In this document: in pieces, positions 50,994-60,856 of the stretch
Position numbering within the stretch: the first letter of the stretch is position 1
How the letters are laid out: every line of letters starts with the position of its first letter
From: Oscillospiraceae bacterium
GTDB lineage: Bacteria > Bacillota > Clostridia > Oscillospirales > Acutalibacteraceae
Assembly (NCBI GenBank): GCA_015065785.1
Contig: SVPR01000004.1
Coordinates: 1-64,000, forward strand
Direction: 5' to 3'
Length of the DNA stretch: 64,000 nt
Notes under the pieces: generated by a model
What the model was told of the DNA's origin: nothing
Seen by the model: only the letters and a program-made list of their open reading frames with translations
Databases searched by the model: none
Position numbers and translations under genes: made by a program

Positions 50994-51052
50994 AAAGCTC
51001 TCTCCTTTTCTATTGATTTCTGTATATAAAATACCAAAATTGATTTTAACAT

Positions 51053-51099
51053 AAATTCACCAAAATTTCAAGACTTTCGCTCGAAATTTTGGTGAATTT
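51053..51099 (-). terminator. Hairpin/terminator between beta-helix gene and V-ATPase operon
   Basis: Perfect 17-bp AAATTCACCAAAATTTC / GAAATTTTGGTGAATTT. Confidence 0.7.
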
Positions 51100-51146
51100 C
51101 ATCCATTATTTTTCTTTAAATGAATTTTTTGGGTTTGTTTCCTCTT

Positions 51147-53801
51147 TTATTCTGCTACCCTGCCAATTTTTTCAAGTGGGATATTCTCAAAACCAGGAAT
51201 ATTCTCCCTTATTTTTTCAATATCTTCAATGTTATAGTCGCCATTTTCTGCATCAACAAAAATTTCATTCATTTTGTCAAGTGAATAAAGCTTATTCTGT
51301 GATATATCGCTGAACTTATAAACTGAAGTATATATTTCACCAAGTCTTATTCCGTTTCCTACCATAAGATTCCCCTTAACAACACTTGTCGGATTAGGTA
51401 TATATTCCGGTAAATCAGCCTTTTCAATATCATCGGTCATAGTGCTGTATTGCGGTAATTTTTCTTGCCACACTTCACTCTGCCAAGGGGAATTATAAAG
51501 TGCTTCCCACATATCGCCGGTATCTGTATAAGCGTGAGTAAACCAACCTCTTTCTAAAGCACCCTCTCTTGCTCTGTCATCAAATCTTACCACGTTTTCA
51601 CCATGATTTATAATAATATTGTTGGTTACTATATTATCACGCCCACCACCGATGTGAATTGAATTACCCGGAACATTTACTAATATATTCCCATAAACAG
51701 TCTGACCCGAAAGCGCATCGTCAAGATAAATTCCGTCAGGAGTAAACTCTAACGAGCCTAAATCAGAAACACAATTATATCTTATGATATTACCATACCA
51801 TACCCAGCTTCTTCCTGAGTAAATTGCACCCGCATCATCAGAAAGCAAGCAAACATTATGAATATTATTATACTCAATTATATGATTATTGCCTTTGTAT
51901 GTAATAGCTTCGTGCGGAGAGTCATGCATTTCGTTGTGACTGCAAATATTACCAACACCAAGCAGTGTTACTGCAGGCTGATAGGTCTGGTAAATCTCTG
52001 ACCAGTGATGAATATAGTTATTACCTGCTACACTGTTACCTGGTGTAAGTGTTTCGGCATCACCACCGTCAAGAATAATACCACCCTTACCTGTTCTTGT
52101 AATTTCATTGTTGTAAGCTAAGTTGTTACTGCCAGTCATAATAAGTGCATTACCAGCGACATTTTTAATGACACAATTCTGAATATTATTGTTATCACCT
52201 TTTATGACAAACCCGTCATCTCTTGTACCTTTAAATGTTATTCCGTCAAAGGTTATGTAATTTACCTCTGCATTTATTATAGGTCTGAGTGACAGTGAAA
52301 GGTCAATTTGTACATTTTCAAAATTTTCTGGTTCCCATAGGAAAAGCAAGCCCTTTTCTCTGTCTAAATACCACTCGCCCTCTGCAGTCAACTCTTCAAA
52401 TACATTAAAGAAATAATATGGTGCATCTGTTTTTGTACCATAAAGACTTACAAATTTTGGTGAAAGTTCACCTGTTTCAGCATTAAAACTACCAATTGGT
52501 GATGAAGCATCTGCCCAGTCATATTTCCAATAACCGAACATCCATATATCATCGAGATTTTCCCATCCGCTGATTCTTTTAGCAAGGTCAGGGTTAACCT
52601 TATAAATATCACTTTCAGGGTTACGAATCTCGCTCCAATTCTCAACCTCTGTAAGTGCACCGTCAGATTCTTTTCCCAAACCTGTTTTTACTACTTCTTC
52701 TGTGTAAAGATATTCATTATCAGGATATCTTGCAACAGTCTGCCTTACATCATCAACAAAAAGCTCACAATAAAGCGGACCTACATAGTCACCATCGTAA
52801 TTGTCAGCAGTATGATATGAACCTATAGCACATATTTTTCCCCAATCGTCTTTGGTAAGAGAATAAGGCTCTTTTGTCAAATCAATTACAACAACATTTT
52901 CTTGAGCATCTTCTGAAAGTCTTTTTGAAAATTCAGGGTAGCTTTTCACACTTTCAAAATTATCGTTAGAAAGCGTAACACCGCCATTGATTACTGCTTC
53001 ACCATTATAAGAACAGTATGTAACAGGACATTCCTTTGTGCCGGAATCTTCTTTTGTGAATTCAAGTGACGAAACGCAGTATTCACCCGCTTCTATACAA
53101 ACGGTAATACCATTTTTATTTGTTTTATCAGTATTTCTTACTGCTTCAATTGCCTTTTTAATTGTAAGAAATGGGGCATCTTTGCTACCATTGTTGCTGT
53201 CACTACCTTTTGTGCTTACATAAAAATCGCCTTTAATCATTTTTTCATCATCTTCTATTTCTTTATATGTTGAAAGAACCGGTGCAGGAGCTTTATAATT
53301 TTCATATATTATGTCACCTATATGTGTACCGATATAAGAATAACTACCTGCAACAAATCCTATAAAAACTGCAAGTGTGGCAATTGATTTCAATGTTTTT
53401 TTACCGAAAATTGCAAAAACACAAACCGCAGTTAAGACAGCAGTTATAACAAAAGTTAAGTAAACAGGAACAATTAAACCTACTAACTGAAACTCGCCCT
53501 TACCAACAATTAAATTTATTATAAATGTAACCACCAAAAGAATTATTGCAACTAATAAGGCAGAAAAAACAGAATTTTTTATTTTTTCTTTTTTATCCTT
53601 ATTTTTTGCAACACTTATACACAAAGAAAGTAAAGCACTACCAAGGCACACAACTATTGCAAGAATAAACAGAAGTGGTGTGTAGCTATAGCAAAGATAT
53701 TGAAAATGGTAATAATAAAGCCCTATAAGAGAACACGCAATACCAAGCACAAGGCACAATATTTCACAAATTATTTTTTTACTGTTTTTAATTTTTTCCA
53801 T
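51147..53801 (-). CDS. Membrane-anchored right-handed parallel beta-helix protein
   Basis: N-terminal multi-TM region then FYVSTKGSDSNNGSKDAPFLTIKKAIEAVR and NNxIxN/H-type beta-helix repeats. Confidence 0.82.
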   Translation of the reverse strand: MEKIKNSKKIICEILCLVLGIACSLIGLYYYHFQYLCYSYTPLLFILAIVVCLGSALLSLCISVAKNKDKKEKIKNSVFSALLVAIILLVVTFIINLIVGKGEFQLVGLIVPVYLTFVITAVLTAVCVFAIFGKKTLKSIATLAVFIGFVAGSYSYIGTHIGDIIYENYKAPAPVLSTYKEIEDDEKMIKGDFYVSTKGSDSNNGSKDAPFLTIKKAIEAVRNTDKTNKNGITVCIEAGEYCVSSLEFTKEDSGTKECPVTYCSYNGEAVINGGVTLSNDNFESVKSYPEFSKRLSEDAQENVVVIDLTKEPYSLTKDDWGKICAIGSYHTADNYDGDYVGPLYCELFVDDVRQTVARYPDNEYLYTEEVVKTGLGKESDGALTEVENWSEIRNPESDIYKVNPDLAKRISGWENLDDIWMFGYWKYDWADASSPIGSFNAETGELSPKFVSLYGTKTDAPYYFFNVFEELTAEGEWYLDREKGLLFLWEPENFENVQIDLSLSLRPIINAEVNYITFDGITFKGTRDDGFVIKGDNNNIQNCVIKNVAGNALIMTGSNNLAYNNEITRTGKGGIILDGGDAETLTPGNSVAGNNYIHHWSEIYQTYQPAVTLLGVGNICSHNEMHDSPHEAITYKGNNHIIEYNNIHNVCLLSDDAGAIYSGRSWVWYGNIIRYNCVSDLGSLEFTPDGIYLDDALSGQTVYGNILVNVPGNSIHIGGGRDNIVTNNIIINHGENVVRFDDRAREGALERGWFTHAYTDTGDMWEALYNSPWQSEVWQEKLPQYSTMTDDIEKADLPEYIPNPTSVVKGNLMVGNGIRLGEIYTSVYKFSDISQNKLYSLDKMNEIFVDAENGDYNIEDIEKIRENIPGFENIPLEKIGRVAE

Positions 53802-53935
53802 AACAAAATTACCCCTTATTTAAAATTATACTCTGCCGCATATTTTGTTAAATCCGGCAACAGAAAAGACACGCCCATCATTTTCTTTTATAAAATCTTT
53901 GAAATCGTTTAAAAACCGAGACATTATAACACCTT

Positions 53936-54748
53936 CTACAAATACATTTCTGCATAACTTAAAACTATTTTTCTTGACTCATCTGTCTTGTCGGGGTCTT
54001 TGTCGAGTGCGTGACCCGAATTTTCATAAACTAAAAAGTCATTTTTTACGCCTGCTTTTTTAAGCGTCTCTATAAATATTTCAGAGTATTCAAATGGCAC
54101 AAGATCATCAAGCACCCCCTGAAAAACTGCGGTCGGCACACATTCTTTTGAAACATAAGTTTGTGGAGACATCTTTTTTAATGCATTTTGTTGTGATTCA
54201 TTTAAAAGTGTATTTTTAGTAATTTCTGTACCACAACAATTTGAAAGAACGCCATATTTCCAATCTTCAAACTCGCCTTTAATACCTATAAGGAAATTCT
54301 CCGCCCAACAGTTTACAGGTGGACAGAAAGCACCGACTGCAACGGGTATTATTGGTGCCTCGCTCTTTCTTGTGTAAGCGTAAAGTAGTGACAAGTGTGC
54401 CCCCGCAGAAGCACCTGTTAAAATCGTGTTTTTAATATTAAAACCGTATTCTTCGCACTTTTCTTTTATGGCATTTAATGCAGAAGTTATATCATCAAGC
54501 TCGTGAAATACATTTATATTTCCAGAAACAAAACGATAATTTATAGCAGCACAGATGTACCCTGAAGAAGCATAAAACCCTGCTTCGTTTTTATAATCGG
54601 ATTTGTCGCCGTTACTCCAGCCACCACCGTGAATTAAAAGTATAACTCCTGATTTGTTATGTGGGTTTTCCGGAATATAAATATCAAACTTTTGTCTTTC
54701 GTGCTCTCCATAAGGTATATCTTTTAAAACAGAAAAATTATTACCCAT
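53936..54748 (-). CDS. Alpha/beta hydrolase (carboxylesterase-like)
   Basis: ILLIHGGGWSNGDK oxyanion motif; LTGASAGAHLSLL nucleophile elbow; ENSGHAL. Confidence 0.92.
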   Translation of the reverse strand: MGNNFSVLKDIPYGEHERQKFDIYIPENPHNKSGVILLIHGGGWSNGDKSDYKNEAGFYASSGYICAAINYRFVSGNINVFHELDDITSALNAIKEKCEEYGFNIKNTILTGASAGAHLSLLYAYTRKSEAPIIPVAVGAFCPPVNCWAENFLIGIKGEFEDWKYGVLSNCCGTEITKNTLLNESQQNALKKMSPQTYVSKECVPTAVFQGVLDDLVPFEYSEIFIETLKKAGVKNDFLVYENSGHALDKDPDKTDESRKIVLSYAEMYL

Positions 54749-54750
54749 AA

Positions 54751-55881
54751 TTATTTTTCTCCGAAAACATCTTTAATTGCTTCAAGGTAGCCATAACCAT
54801 AAAGGTCATCTGGCTCAAGGTAGCTTGTTTCAGTCCATTCATTCCAGCTATTAACTGTTATAAACGGTGCTTTCATAACACCTTTTTTCATTGAATTGTC
54901 GGCAAATGCCTTGATTTTTTCACAGGCATTTTTGAAATTTTCAGGTGTATTATTCTCGATTACACCGGGCACAAAGCTATTGAATCTCACATTATTATCC
55001 CAGCCGACTGAAATATTCGGATAAAACGGAATTGTAAGATTTTCTGACTCTTTTTCTATTGCTTTTACATAGCTTTCTGTAACATCGTTAAAGTCGCCAT
55101 CTAAATCAGCAGAGCAACCCCAATTGTAGCTGGTTACAGAATCAACTCCTAAAAATTCGTACATTTCACTTGAACAGGCACCCTTGTTTGAGTCTTCATC
55201 CTTTAACCAGTTAAAAACTCTGTCACGCCAATGTACAACCTGAAAATGAAGTCCTGAAAAGCCTGCTTCCTTAGTTTTTCTTCTGAATTCCTCCAAGCCT
55301 TTTTTACACTCGTCGCTTGTACCGAATGAACGGATAAAATTGTCTATATCAAAAATCATATAAACAGGGCAACCATCAATGCAATAATAATTTTCTCTTT
55401 TAAAATATTTTTCAATTGTTCTGTCACAAATTTCACTGAATATTTTTGGTGTAACAACACCACTCCAGATAACAGTTTCAAGGTCATTGTCAGAATTCCG
55501 TTTGTCCCACAAATGAGTTGCATCGTGATTTGCCCACATAAGACAAAACTTCATTTTATCATTGTTTTTCGCTTTTAAAAATCCGTCATTGAGGCAGTTT
55601 TCTAAAAATGGTCGGTTATCGTACCAGTACCAGTCATAAATAAACACATTAACACCATAAGAAACTGCACATTCAATCTGTTTTTCCATAACGGTACTGT
55701 CCGCTTCGTTTTCATATCCCCACAACGGAACACGAGGCCATCTACAGCCTTTATAACCTTTGTTTGTCATAGCCTTTACAGTCTGCCATTCACCAATTCC
55801 GTCAGGCCAGAAAATTCTTGTTCTTTTTTCGTCACCTGTGTATGACGGCCACACAAATGCGGCAATATCGTAGTCAGACAT
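54751..55881 (-). CDS. GH99-like / WbsX-type glycan-processing protein
   Basis: AFVWPSYTGDEKRTRIFWPDGIGEWQTVKAM; VFIYDWYWYDNRPFLE; VNSWNEWTETSYLEPD. Confidence 0.85.
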   Translation of the reverse strand: MSDYDIAAFVWPSYTGDEKRTRIFWPDGIGEWQTVKAMTNKGYKGCRWPRVPLWGYENEADSTVMEKQIECAVSYGVNVFIYDWYWYDNRPFLENCLNDGFLKAKNNDKMKFCLMWANHDATHLWDKRNSDNDLETVIWSGVVTPKIFSEICDRTIEKYFKRENYYCIDGCPVYMIFDIDNFIRSFGTSDECKKGLEEFRRKTKEAGFSGLHFQVVHWRDRVFNWLKDEDSNKGACSSEMYEFLGVDSVTSYNWGCSADLDGDFNDVTESYVKAIEKESENLTIPFYPNISVGWDNNVRFNSFVPGVIENNTPENFKNACEKIKAFADNSMKKGVMKAPFITVNSWNEWTETSYLEPDDLYGYGYLEAIKDVFGEK

Positions 55882-55923
55882 AATAATTCACCCATTCTAT
55901 GTTTTCTTTGTATGAAGATAACA

Positions 55924-57063
55924 TTATTTATAAAAACTTTCTGCCATAGCATCGTAATCCGGAGATGAATCTACTGCCGTTCTGAAAAGCAATTCACCGT
56001 TATAATCATAAGCAGAATAAACAGTTTCTGTATAGTACAAGATACTACTCACCATAGGTGGAGTTTTTTCGTATTTGCCTGTAACATTCTCAGATATAAT
56101 CAAATAGTAATCTCCGTAATCAATAAATGAATGTGGTGTTCCTGCATCAAAACCCTTTAGATAATCGCTACTTTTGTACACTGGTAAACCATCTTTTTCG
56201 CCTATTCTATCATCAAAATAATCTCTACCAGTTTCTTTTTTCTTTTCTATTATTTCAAGATTATCATTTACCACAACAACCCAATCAGTAGGATATCCAT
56301 TTGAATTTGAACCCGCAAAATCTCCGTCATCTGATTGCGAGCTGATTGACAACACAAATTTATCTTCAGATATTTCCGCTACATCTAAACTGTCAAAATC
56401 TGTACCAGCAATTTCACTTGTTTTTAATAATTTTCCATTTTTATCCAGAACAACCATAAAAATATCTGTTGCTGAACCGACACCACGGGTATTTGTTTCC
56501 AAAGTTTCTTTTTCTCCGAACAAATAAAAATTACCATTCTTTTCAAAGCAGAAACGAAGTGCATAACCCTCAACACCATCAAGTGATGTATCAAATTGTA
56601 ACTTTCCTGAACTATCACATTTTATAATACGCGAAGCAAAACCATTGTCACTCGCCCACCCATTTCCACCATAGGAATAATCTTCAAATCCAAGAACAAA
56701 TAAAAATCCACCATCATCTGTTGCAATCATTGTTCTTATATTATACGCATCATCTGAAGCTAATGTATATGTAGCAAGTGTTTTACCATACAAATCCATC
56801 ATACAAATATGATGTGTACGAGATTTCTCATTTTCATTTACAGAAATTATTTCTGCTTTTAACAGTCTGTCGCCAAAAGCAGTTATATCTTCAAAAACAT
56901 TATTTTTAACTATAGTTTCAAACTCACCGGGAACTTGACCGATATGTTCAATACAGTCTAACTCAACCTCAGTTTCCGGCAATTCATCACCCGAACAGGC
57001 AGACAAAAAAACACAACAAGTCAAAACAAAAGCTGAAACTGACAATAGAATTGCTTTTTTCAT
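55924..57063 (-). CDS. Predicted lipoprotein, beta-propeller-like
   Basis: Lipobox LSAC after signal peptide; repeated D-x-x-G-rich strands. Confidence 0.7.
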   Translation of the reverse strand: MKKAILLSVSAFVLTCCVFLSACSGDELPETEVELDCIEHIGQVPGEFETIVKNNVFEDITAFGDRLLKAEIISVNENEKSRTHHICMMDLYGKTLATYTLASDDAYNIRTMIATDDGGFLFVLGFEDYSYGGNGWASDNGFASRIIKCDSSGKLQFDTSLDGVEGYALRFCFEKNGNFYLFGEKETLETNTRGVGSATDIFMVVLDKNGKLLKTSEIAGTDFDSLDVAEISEDKFVLSISSQSDDGDFAGSNSNGYPTDWVVVVNDNLEIIEKKKETGRDYFDDRIGEKDGLPVYKSSDYLKGFDAGTPHSFIDYGDYYLIISENVTGKYEKTPPMVSSILYYTETVYSAYDYNGELLFRTAVDSSPDYDAMAESFYK

Positions 57064-57149
57064 AGTAAATCCTCCTTTGTGGTTTAAGTGATGGAAATAG
57101 TCTAACTATAAGAGAATTGTAGCACTCAGTAAAGTGTGTTAATCGTATA

Positions 57150-57416
57150 TTAAACAAAAAGCACTACAAAAAGCGACAGAAAAAGAATTACTGCTGCACC
57201 AATGCAAATATATGCGATTGTTCTTTTTTCATTCCATACAAGATATGCATTACTTAAAATTTCTACGCCAAGAAAAGCCATACTAAATTTAACAGAATCT
57301 TCCATCACATTAAATATATCTAGTACAAGAAATACTAACGCAAATACAGCTGCACTACCCAAAACAATTTTTGCTATTTTTTGTGTCACAGGCATATCTT
57401 TCCATTTAACTTTCAT
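57150..57416 (-). CDS. Small membrane protein (hypothetical)
   Basis: Three hydrophobic segments; RBS AAAGGGGAA before ATG at 57416. Confidence 0.65.
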   Translation of the reverse strand: MKVKWKDMPVTQKIAKIVLGSAAVFALVFLVLDIFNVMEDSVKFSMAFLGVEILSNAYLVWNEKRTIAYICIGAAVILFLSLFVVLFV

Positions 57417-57501
57417 AAAATCTTCCCCTTTAAAATAATCTATTAAGATAATTATAACATATAGCAAAGTTTTTGTAAAATAAAGATTGTTCGTAAGATG
57501 T

Positions 57502-57660
57502 GACTTCATTATTCATTATTCATCAGCGAGTTTACGAGCGACTTCATCATTCATTATTCATTGAAAATCCGTTCTTTTAATGAATAGTGAATAATGAATA
57601 TTGAATAATGAATAATACAAAACGAAAACCCGTCCACTATCGTGAACGGATTTTCGTTTT
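57502..57660 (-). repeat. Heptamer-array module plus terminator downstream of tRNA-Ala, homologous to 127..285
   Basis: Shared terminator core, GTATTATTCATT array, AAGAACGGATTTTCAATGAATAATGAAT, CGCTGATGAATRATGAATAAT. Confidence 0.85.
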
Positions 57661-57735
57661 GGTGGAGACGGTGGGGCTCGAACCCATGACCTTTTGACTG
57701 CCAGTCAAACGCTCTCCCAGCTGAGCTACGCCCCC
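57660..57735 (-). tRNA. tRNA-Ala(GGC)
   Basis: GGGGGCGTAGCTCAGCTGGGAGAGCGTTTGACTGGCAGTCAAAAGGTCATGGGTTCGAGCCCCACCGTCTCCACCA folds as cloverleaf. Confidence 0.95.
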
Positions 57736-57872
57736 ATGTTTGAAGTAAGAAGTAACAGTGAAGAGTGAAGAGGTGAGCAATACCTATTTACAGCTGATAT
57801 ATTATTATAACACATAGTACTGTTTTTGTAAAATAAAAATTCTTTATAAAAAACAATTTTTATTTAATGAAA

Positions 57873-58039
57873 TATTTTGCTGAAGCAAAATATGAAATAA
57901 TTATCTACGATAATTGTGAAATTTTCTGCTTACGCAGAAAGTGAAATAAAATTCGCCATCAACATTTACGAAGTAAATATTTCACTGCGAAGCAATTTCA
58001 CATTACTAAGTAATATTTCACTCGCCGCAAGGCGAATTT
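57873..58039. repeat. Array of seven mini-hairpins separated by GTGAAAT / ATTTCAC
   Basis: Stems TATTTTGC/GCAAAATA, AATTATC/GATAATT, TTTCTGC/GCAGAAA, ATTTAC/GTAAAT, TGC/GCA, ATTACT/AGTAAT, TCGCC/GGCGA. Confidence 0.85.
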
Positions 58040-58043
58040 CATT

Positions 58044-58089
58044 GCACCAACAAAAAGGCACCGCCAAAGCGATGCCTTTTTGTTGGTGC
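58044..58089 (-). terminator. Terminator-like hairpin overlapping the 3' end of tRNA-Leu
   Basis: 17-bp GCACCAACAAAAAGGCA / TGCCTTTTTGTTGGTGC. Confidence 0.75.
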
Positions 58090-58170
58090 CGGTGGTGGGA
58101 CTCGAACCCACACGATGTCGCCATCAACGGATTTTGAGTCCGTCACGTCTGCCAATTCCATCACACCGGC
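58084..58170 (-). tRNA. tRNA-Leu(CAA)
   Basis: GCCGGTGTGATGGAATTGGCAGACGTGACGGACTCAAAATCCGTTGATGGCGACATCGTGTGGGTTCGAGTCCCACCACCGGCACCA, class II variable arm. Confidence 0.95.
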
Positions 58171-58331
58171 GTATATAATTTTTTCAACTGTTGTATTATA
58201 TATGAAATTTTTTGAAAAATCAATACTATTACAAATATTTTAGTCAAATATCGTAAAATATAACAGTTTAAAAACGCATAAAAATATGTTAATATTATAA
58301 TATAGAATTATCTTTGTTAGGAGTCTTATTT

Positions 58332-60089
58332 TTGAAAGAAAAAACAAAAGCAAAAACAAGCGGTCTTATAAAAAGATTTTTGCCTTATTACAAAAGGCAT
58401 TTAGGCACATTGTGCTTTGATTTATTCTGTGCCGCGCTTACTACCCTTTGTGAACTGGCACTACCTATGATTGTTCGTTCAATTACAGGCACAGCAACAG
58501 AAAGCCCCGAAAGCTTGACAATTCAATTCATCTTAATGCTTGGCGGAATTTATATTGTTTTAAAAATAATTGATGCACTCGCCTACTATTATATGTCCTC
58601 TATCGGTCACATAATGGGTACTAAAATTGAAACGGAAATGAGAAAAGATTTCTTTGGTCATCTTCAGAAATTACCGTTTTCATTTTATGATGACGCAAAG
58701 GTCGGCACACTTATGTCAAGAATAACATCTGACCTTTTTGATGTTACAGAATTCGCCCACCACTGCCCTGAGGAATTTTTCATAGCAGGTATTAAAATTG
58801 TAGCTTCATTCGTAATTTTAGCATTTATGAATGTACCCCTGACACTTATAATGTTCTCGGTTTTGCCTGTTATGGTTATCATTCTTGCTCATTTTAACCA
58901 TAAAATGCGTTCAGGCTTTAAAGAGTCACGAAAAAAGGTTGGCGAATTAAACAGTCAGATTGAAGACAGTCTTTTAGGTATTCGTGTTGTAAAATCATTT
59001 GCAAATGAAGACATTGAAGAAGAAAAATTCAAAAAAGGCAATTTAGGATTTTTAAAAATCAAATCTGTTGTTTATAAATACATGGGCTCTTTCCACTCAA
59101 TTAACAGAGTGTTTGAAGGAATTATGTATATTGTCGTTGTAATTGCAGGTGGCGTTTTCTTAATCAACAAGAAAATTGAAGCGGCTGACTATGTTGCTTA
59201 CTTAATGTATATTTCAGTTCTTTTAACTGCAATTAAGAGAATTGTTGAATTCGCGGAGCAATTCCAGCGCGGTATGACAGGTATTGAACGCTTCACTGAA
59301 ATTTTAGACATTGAGCCATCAATTAAAGATAAAGAGGGTGCTAAAGAATTAGAGGTAACTGACGGTGTAATTGATTTTAAAAATGTCACTTTCAAATATT
59401 CTGATGTTACTGAAAATGTTCTCACCAATTTGAACATTCACATTGAAAAAGGTCAAAAGGTTGCACTTGTAGGTCCATCAGGTAGTGGTAAAACTACGCT
59501 TTGCAATCTTATTCCAAGATTTTATGAAATTACTGATGGCGAAATTTTAATTGACGGCACTAACATTCAGAATGTCACCTTGCCATCACTTCGCACTAAC
59601 ATTGGTGTTGTTCAGCAGGATGTTTATTTATTCTCCGGTACAGTAAAAGAAAATATTCTTTACGGACTTCCCGGTGCTACTGATGAAGATGTTTATAATG
59701 CGGCTCGTCTTGCCGGTGCTCACGAATTTATTTCGGAATTGCCGAATGGCTATGACACTTATGTTGGTGAACGCGGTGTCAAGCTTTCGGGTGGTCAGAA
59801 GCAGAGAATAAGTATTGCCCGTGTATTCTTAAAGAATCCTAAAATTCTTATTCTTGACGAAGCAACAAGCGCACTCGATAATGAAAGTGAGCAAATTGTA
59901 AAAAAATCGCTTGATTTATTGGCGGAGGGCAGAACAACTTTAATTGTTGCCCACCGCTTAACCACAATTAAAAATGCCGATAATATTCTTGTTATGACAA
60001 ATGACGGAATTGAAGAAAGCGGCACTCACGATGATTTAATTAAAAAGAATGGCGTTTACGCTAAGCTTTATGAAATGTATAGTAATTAA
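58332..60089 (+). CDS. ABC transporter ATP-binding/permease (MsbA/MdlB-like exporter), TTG start likely
   Basis: GPSGSGKTTLCNLIPRFYE; LSGGQKQRISIARVFLKNPKILILDEATSALD; N-terminal six-TM domain. Confidence 0.93.
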   Translation: MKEKTKAKTSGLIKRFLPYYKRHLGTLCFDLFCAALTTLCELALPMIVRSITGTATESPESLTIQFILMLGGIYIVLKIIDALAYYYMSSIGHIMGTKIETEMRKDFFGHLQKLPFSFYDDAKVGTLMSRITSDLFDVTEFAHHCPEEFFIAGIKIVASFVILAFMNVPLTLIMFSVLPVMVIILAHFNHKMRSGFKESRKKVGELNSQIEDSLLGIRVVKSFANEDIEEEKFKKGNLGFLKIKSVVYKYMGSFHSINRVFEGIMYIVVVIAGGVFLINKKIEAADYVAYLMYISVLLTAIKRIVEFAEQFQRGMTGIERFTEILDIEPSIKDKEGAKELEVTDGVIDFKNVTFKYSDVTENVLTNLNIHIEKGQKVALVGPSGSGKTTLCNLIPRFYEITDGEILIDGTNIQNVTLPSLRTNIGVVQQDVYLFSGTVKENILYGLPGATDEDVYNAARLAGAHEFISELPNGYDTYVGERGVKLSGGQKQRISIARVFLKNPKILILDEATSALDNESEQIVKKSLDLLAEGRTTLIVAHRLTTIKNADNILVMTNDGIEESGTHDDLIKKNGVYAKLYEMYSN

Positions 60090-60127
60090 TTTTTACTTTA
60101 TTTTTAAATTATTAAGGAGTTGATTTT

Positions 60128-60856
60128 ATGAAAAATTATCCAACACCACACATTGATGCTACCCCTGCAGATTTTGCAAAAACTGTGCTTATGCCGGGTG
60201 ACCCGTTAAGAGCAAAATTTATTGCTGAAAACTTTTTAGAAAAAGCAGAGCTTGTAAACAATGTGCGTGGAATCCAGGGCTACACGGGTTTTTACAATAA
60301 TACTCGTGTTTCTGTTATGGCTTCTGGTATGGGTATGCCGTCAATAGGAATTTACAGCTATGAGCTTTTTAATTTCTTCGATGTTGAAAATATCATAAGA
60401 ATCGGCTCTGCCGGTGGTATGTGCGATAAGGTAAAGGTTCGTGACATTGTAATTGCACAAGGGGCTTGTACCACTTCAAGATATAGCCACACTTTTAATT
60501 TACCCGGTGATTTTGCACCTATTTCAGATTTCACTATTTTAAGAACAACTGTTGAAAAAGCAGAAGAGCTTGGCATTAAATACGAGGTTGGTAATGTACT
60601 TTCTTCAGATGTATTTTATGGCGACACCCCTGAACTTTCAGCCAACTGGCAGAAAATGGGAGTACTCGCTGTAGAAATGGAAGCGGCAGCACTCTTTATG
60701 AACGCCGCAAGAGCAGGAAAACGCGCAGGTGCTATGTTCACAATTTCTGACCATTTAGTAACAGGCGAATCACTCCCTGCAATAGAAAGACAGAACTCAT
60801 TTACAGATATGATGAAATTGGCACTTGAAGCTGCAGTCGAATTGGAGAATAAATAA
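60128..60856 (+). CDS. deoD: Purine-nucleoside phosphorylase
   Basis: PTPHIDATPADFAKTVLMPGDPLRAKFIAENFLE; GMGMPSIGIYSYELF. Confidence 0.96.
   Translation: MKNYPTPHIDATPADFAKTVLMPGDPLRAKFIAENFLEKAELVNNVRGIQGYTGFYNNTRVSVMASGMGMPSIGIYSYELFNFFDVENIIRIGSAGGMCDKVKVRDIVIAQGACTTSRYSHTFNLPGDFAPISDFTILRTTVEKAEELGIKYEVGNVLSSDVFYGDTPELSANWQKMGVLAVEMEAAALFMNAARAGKRAGAMFTISDHLVTGESLPAIERQNSFTDMMKLALEAAVELENK

Noticed and set aside
57873-58039. Possible CRISPR array
   Set aside because: No constant direct repeat or uniform spacer length; the units are themselves palindromes with different sequences and no cas genes are nearby.
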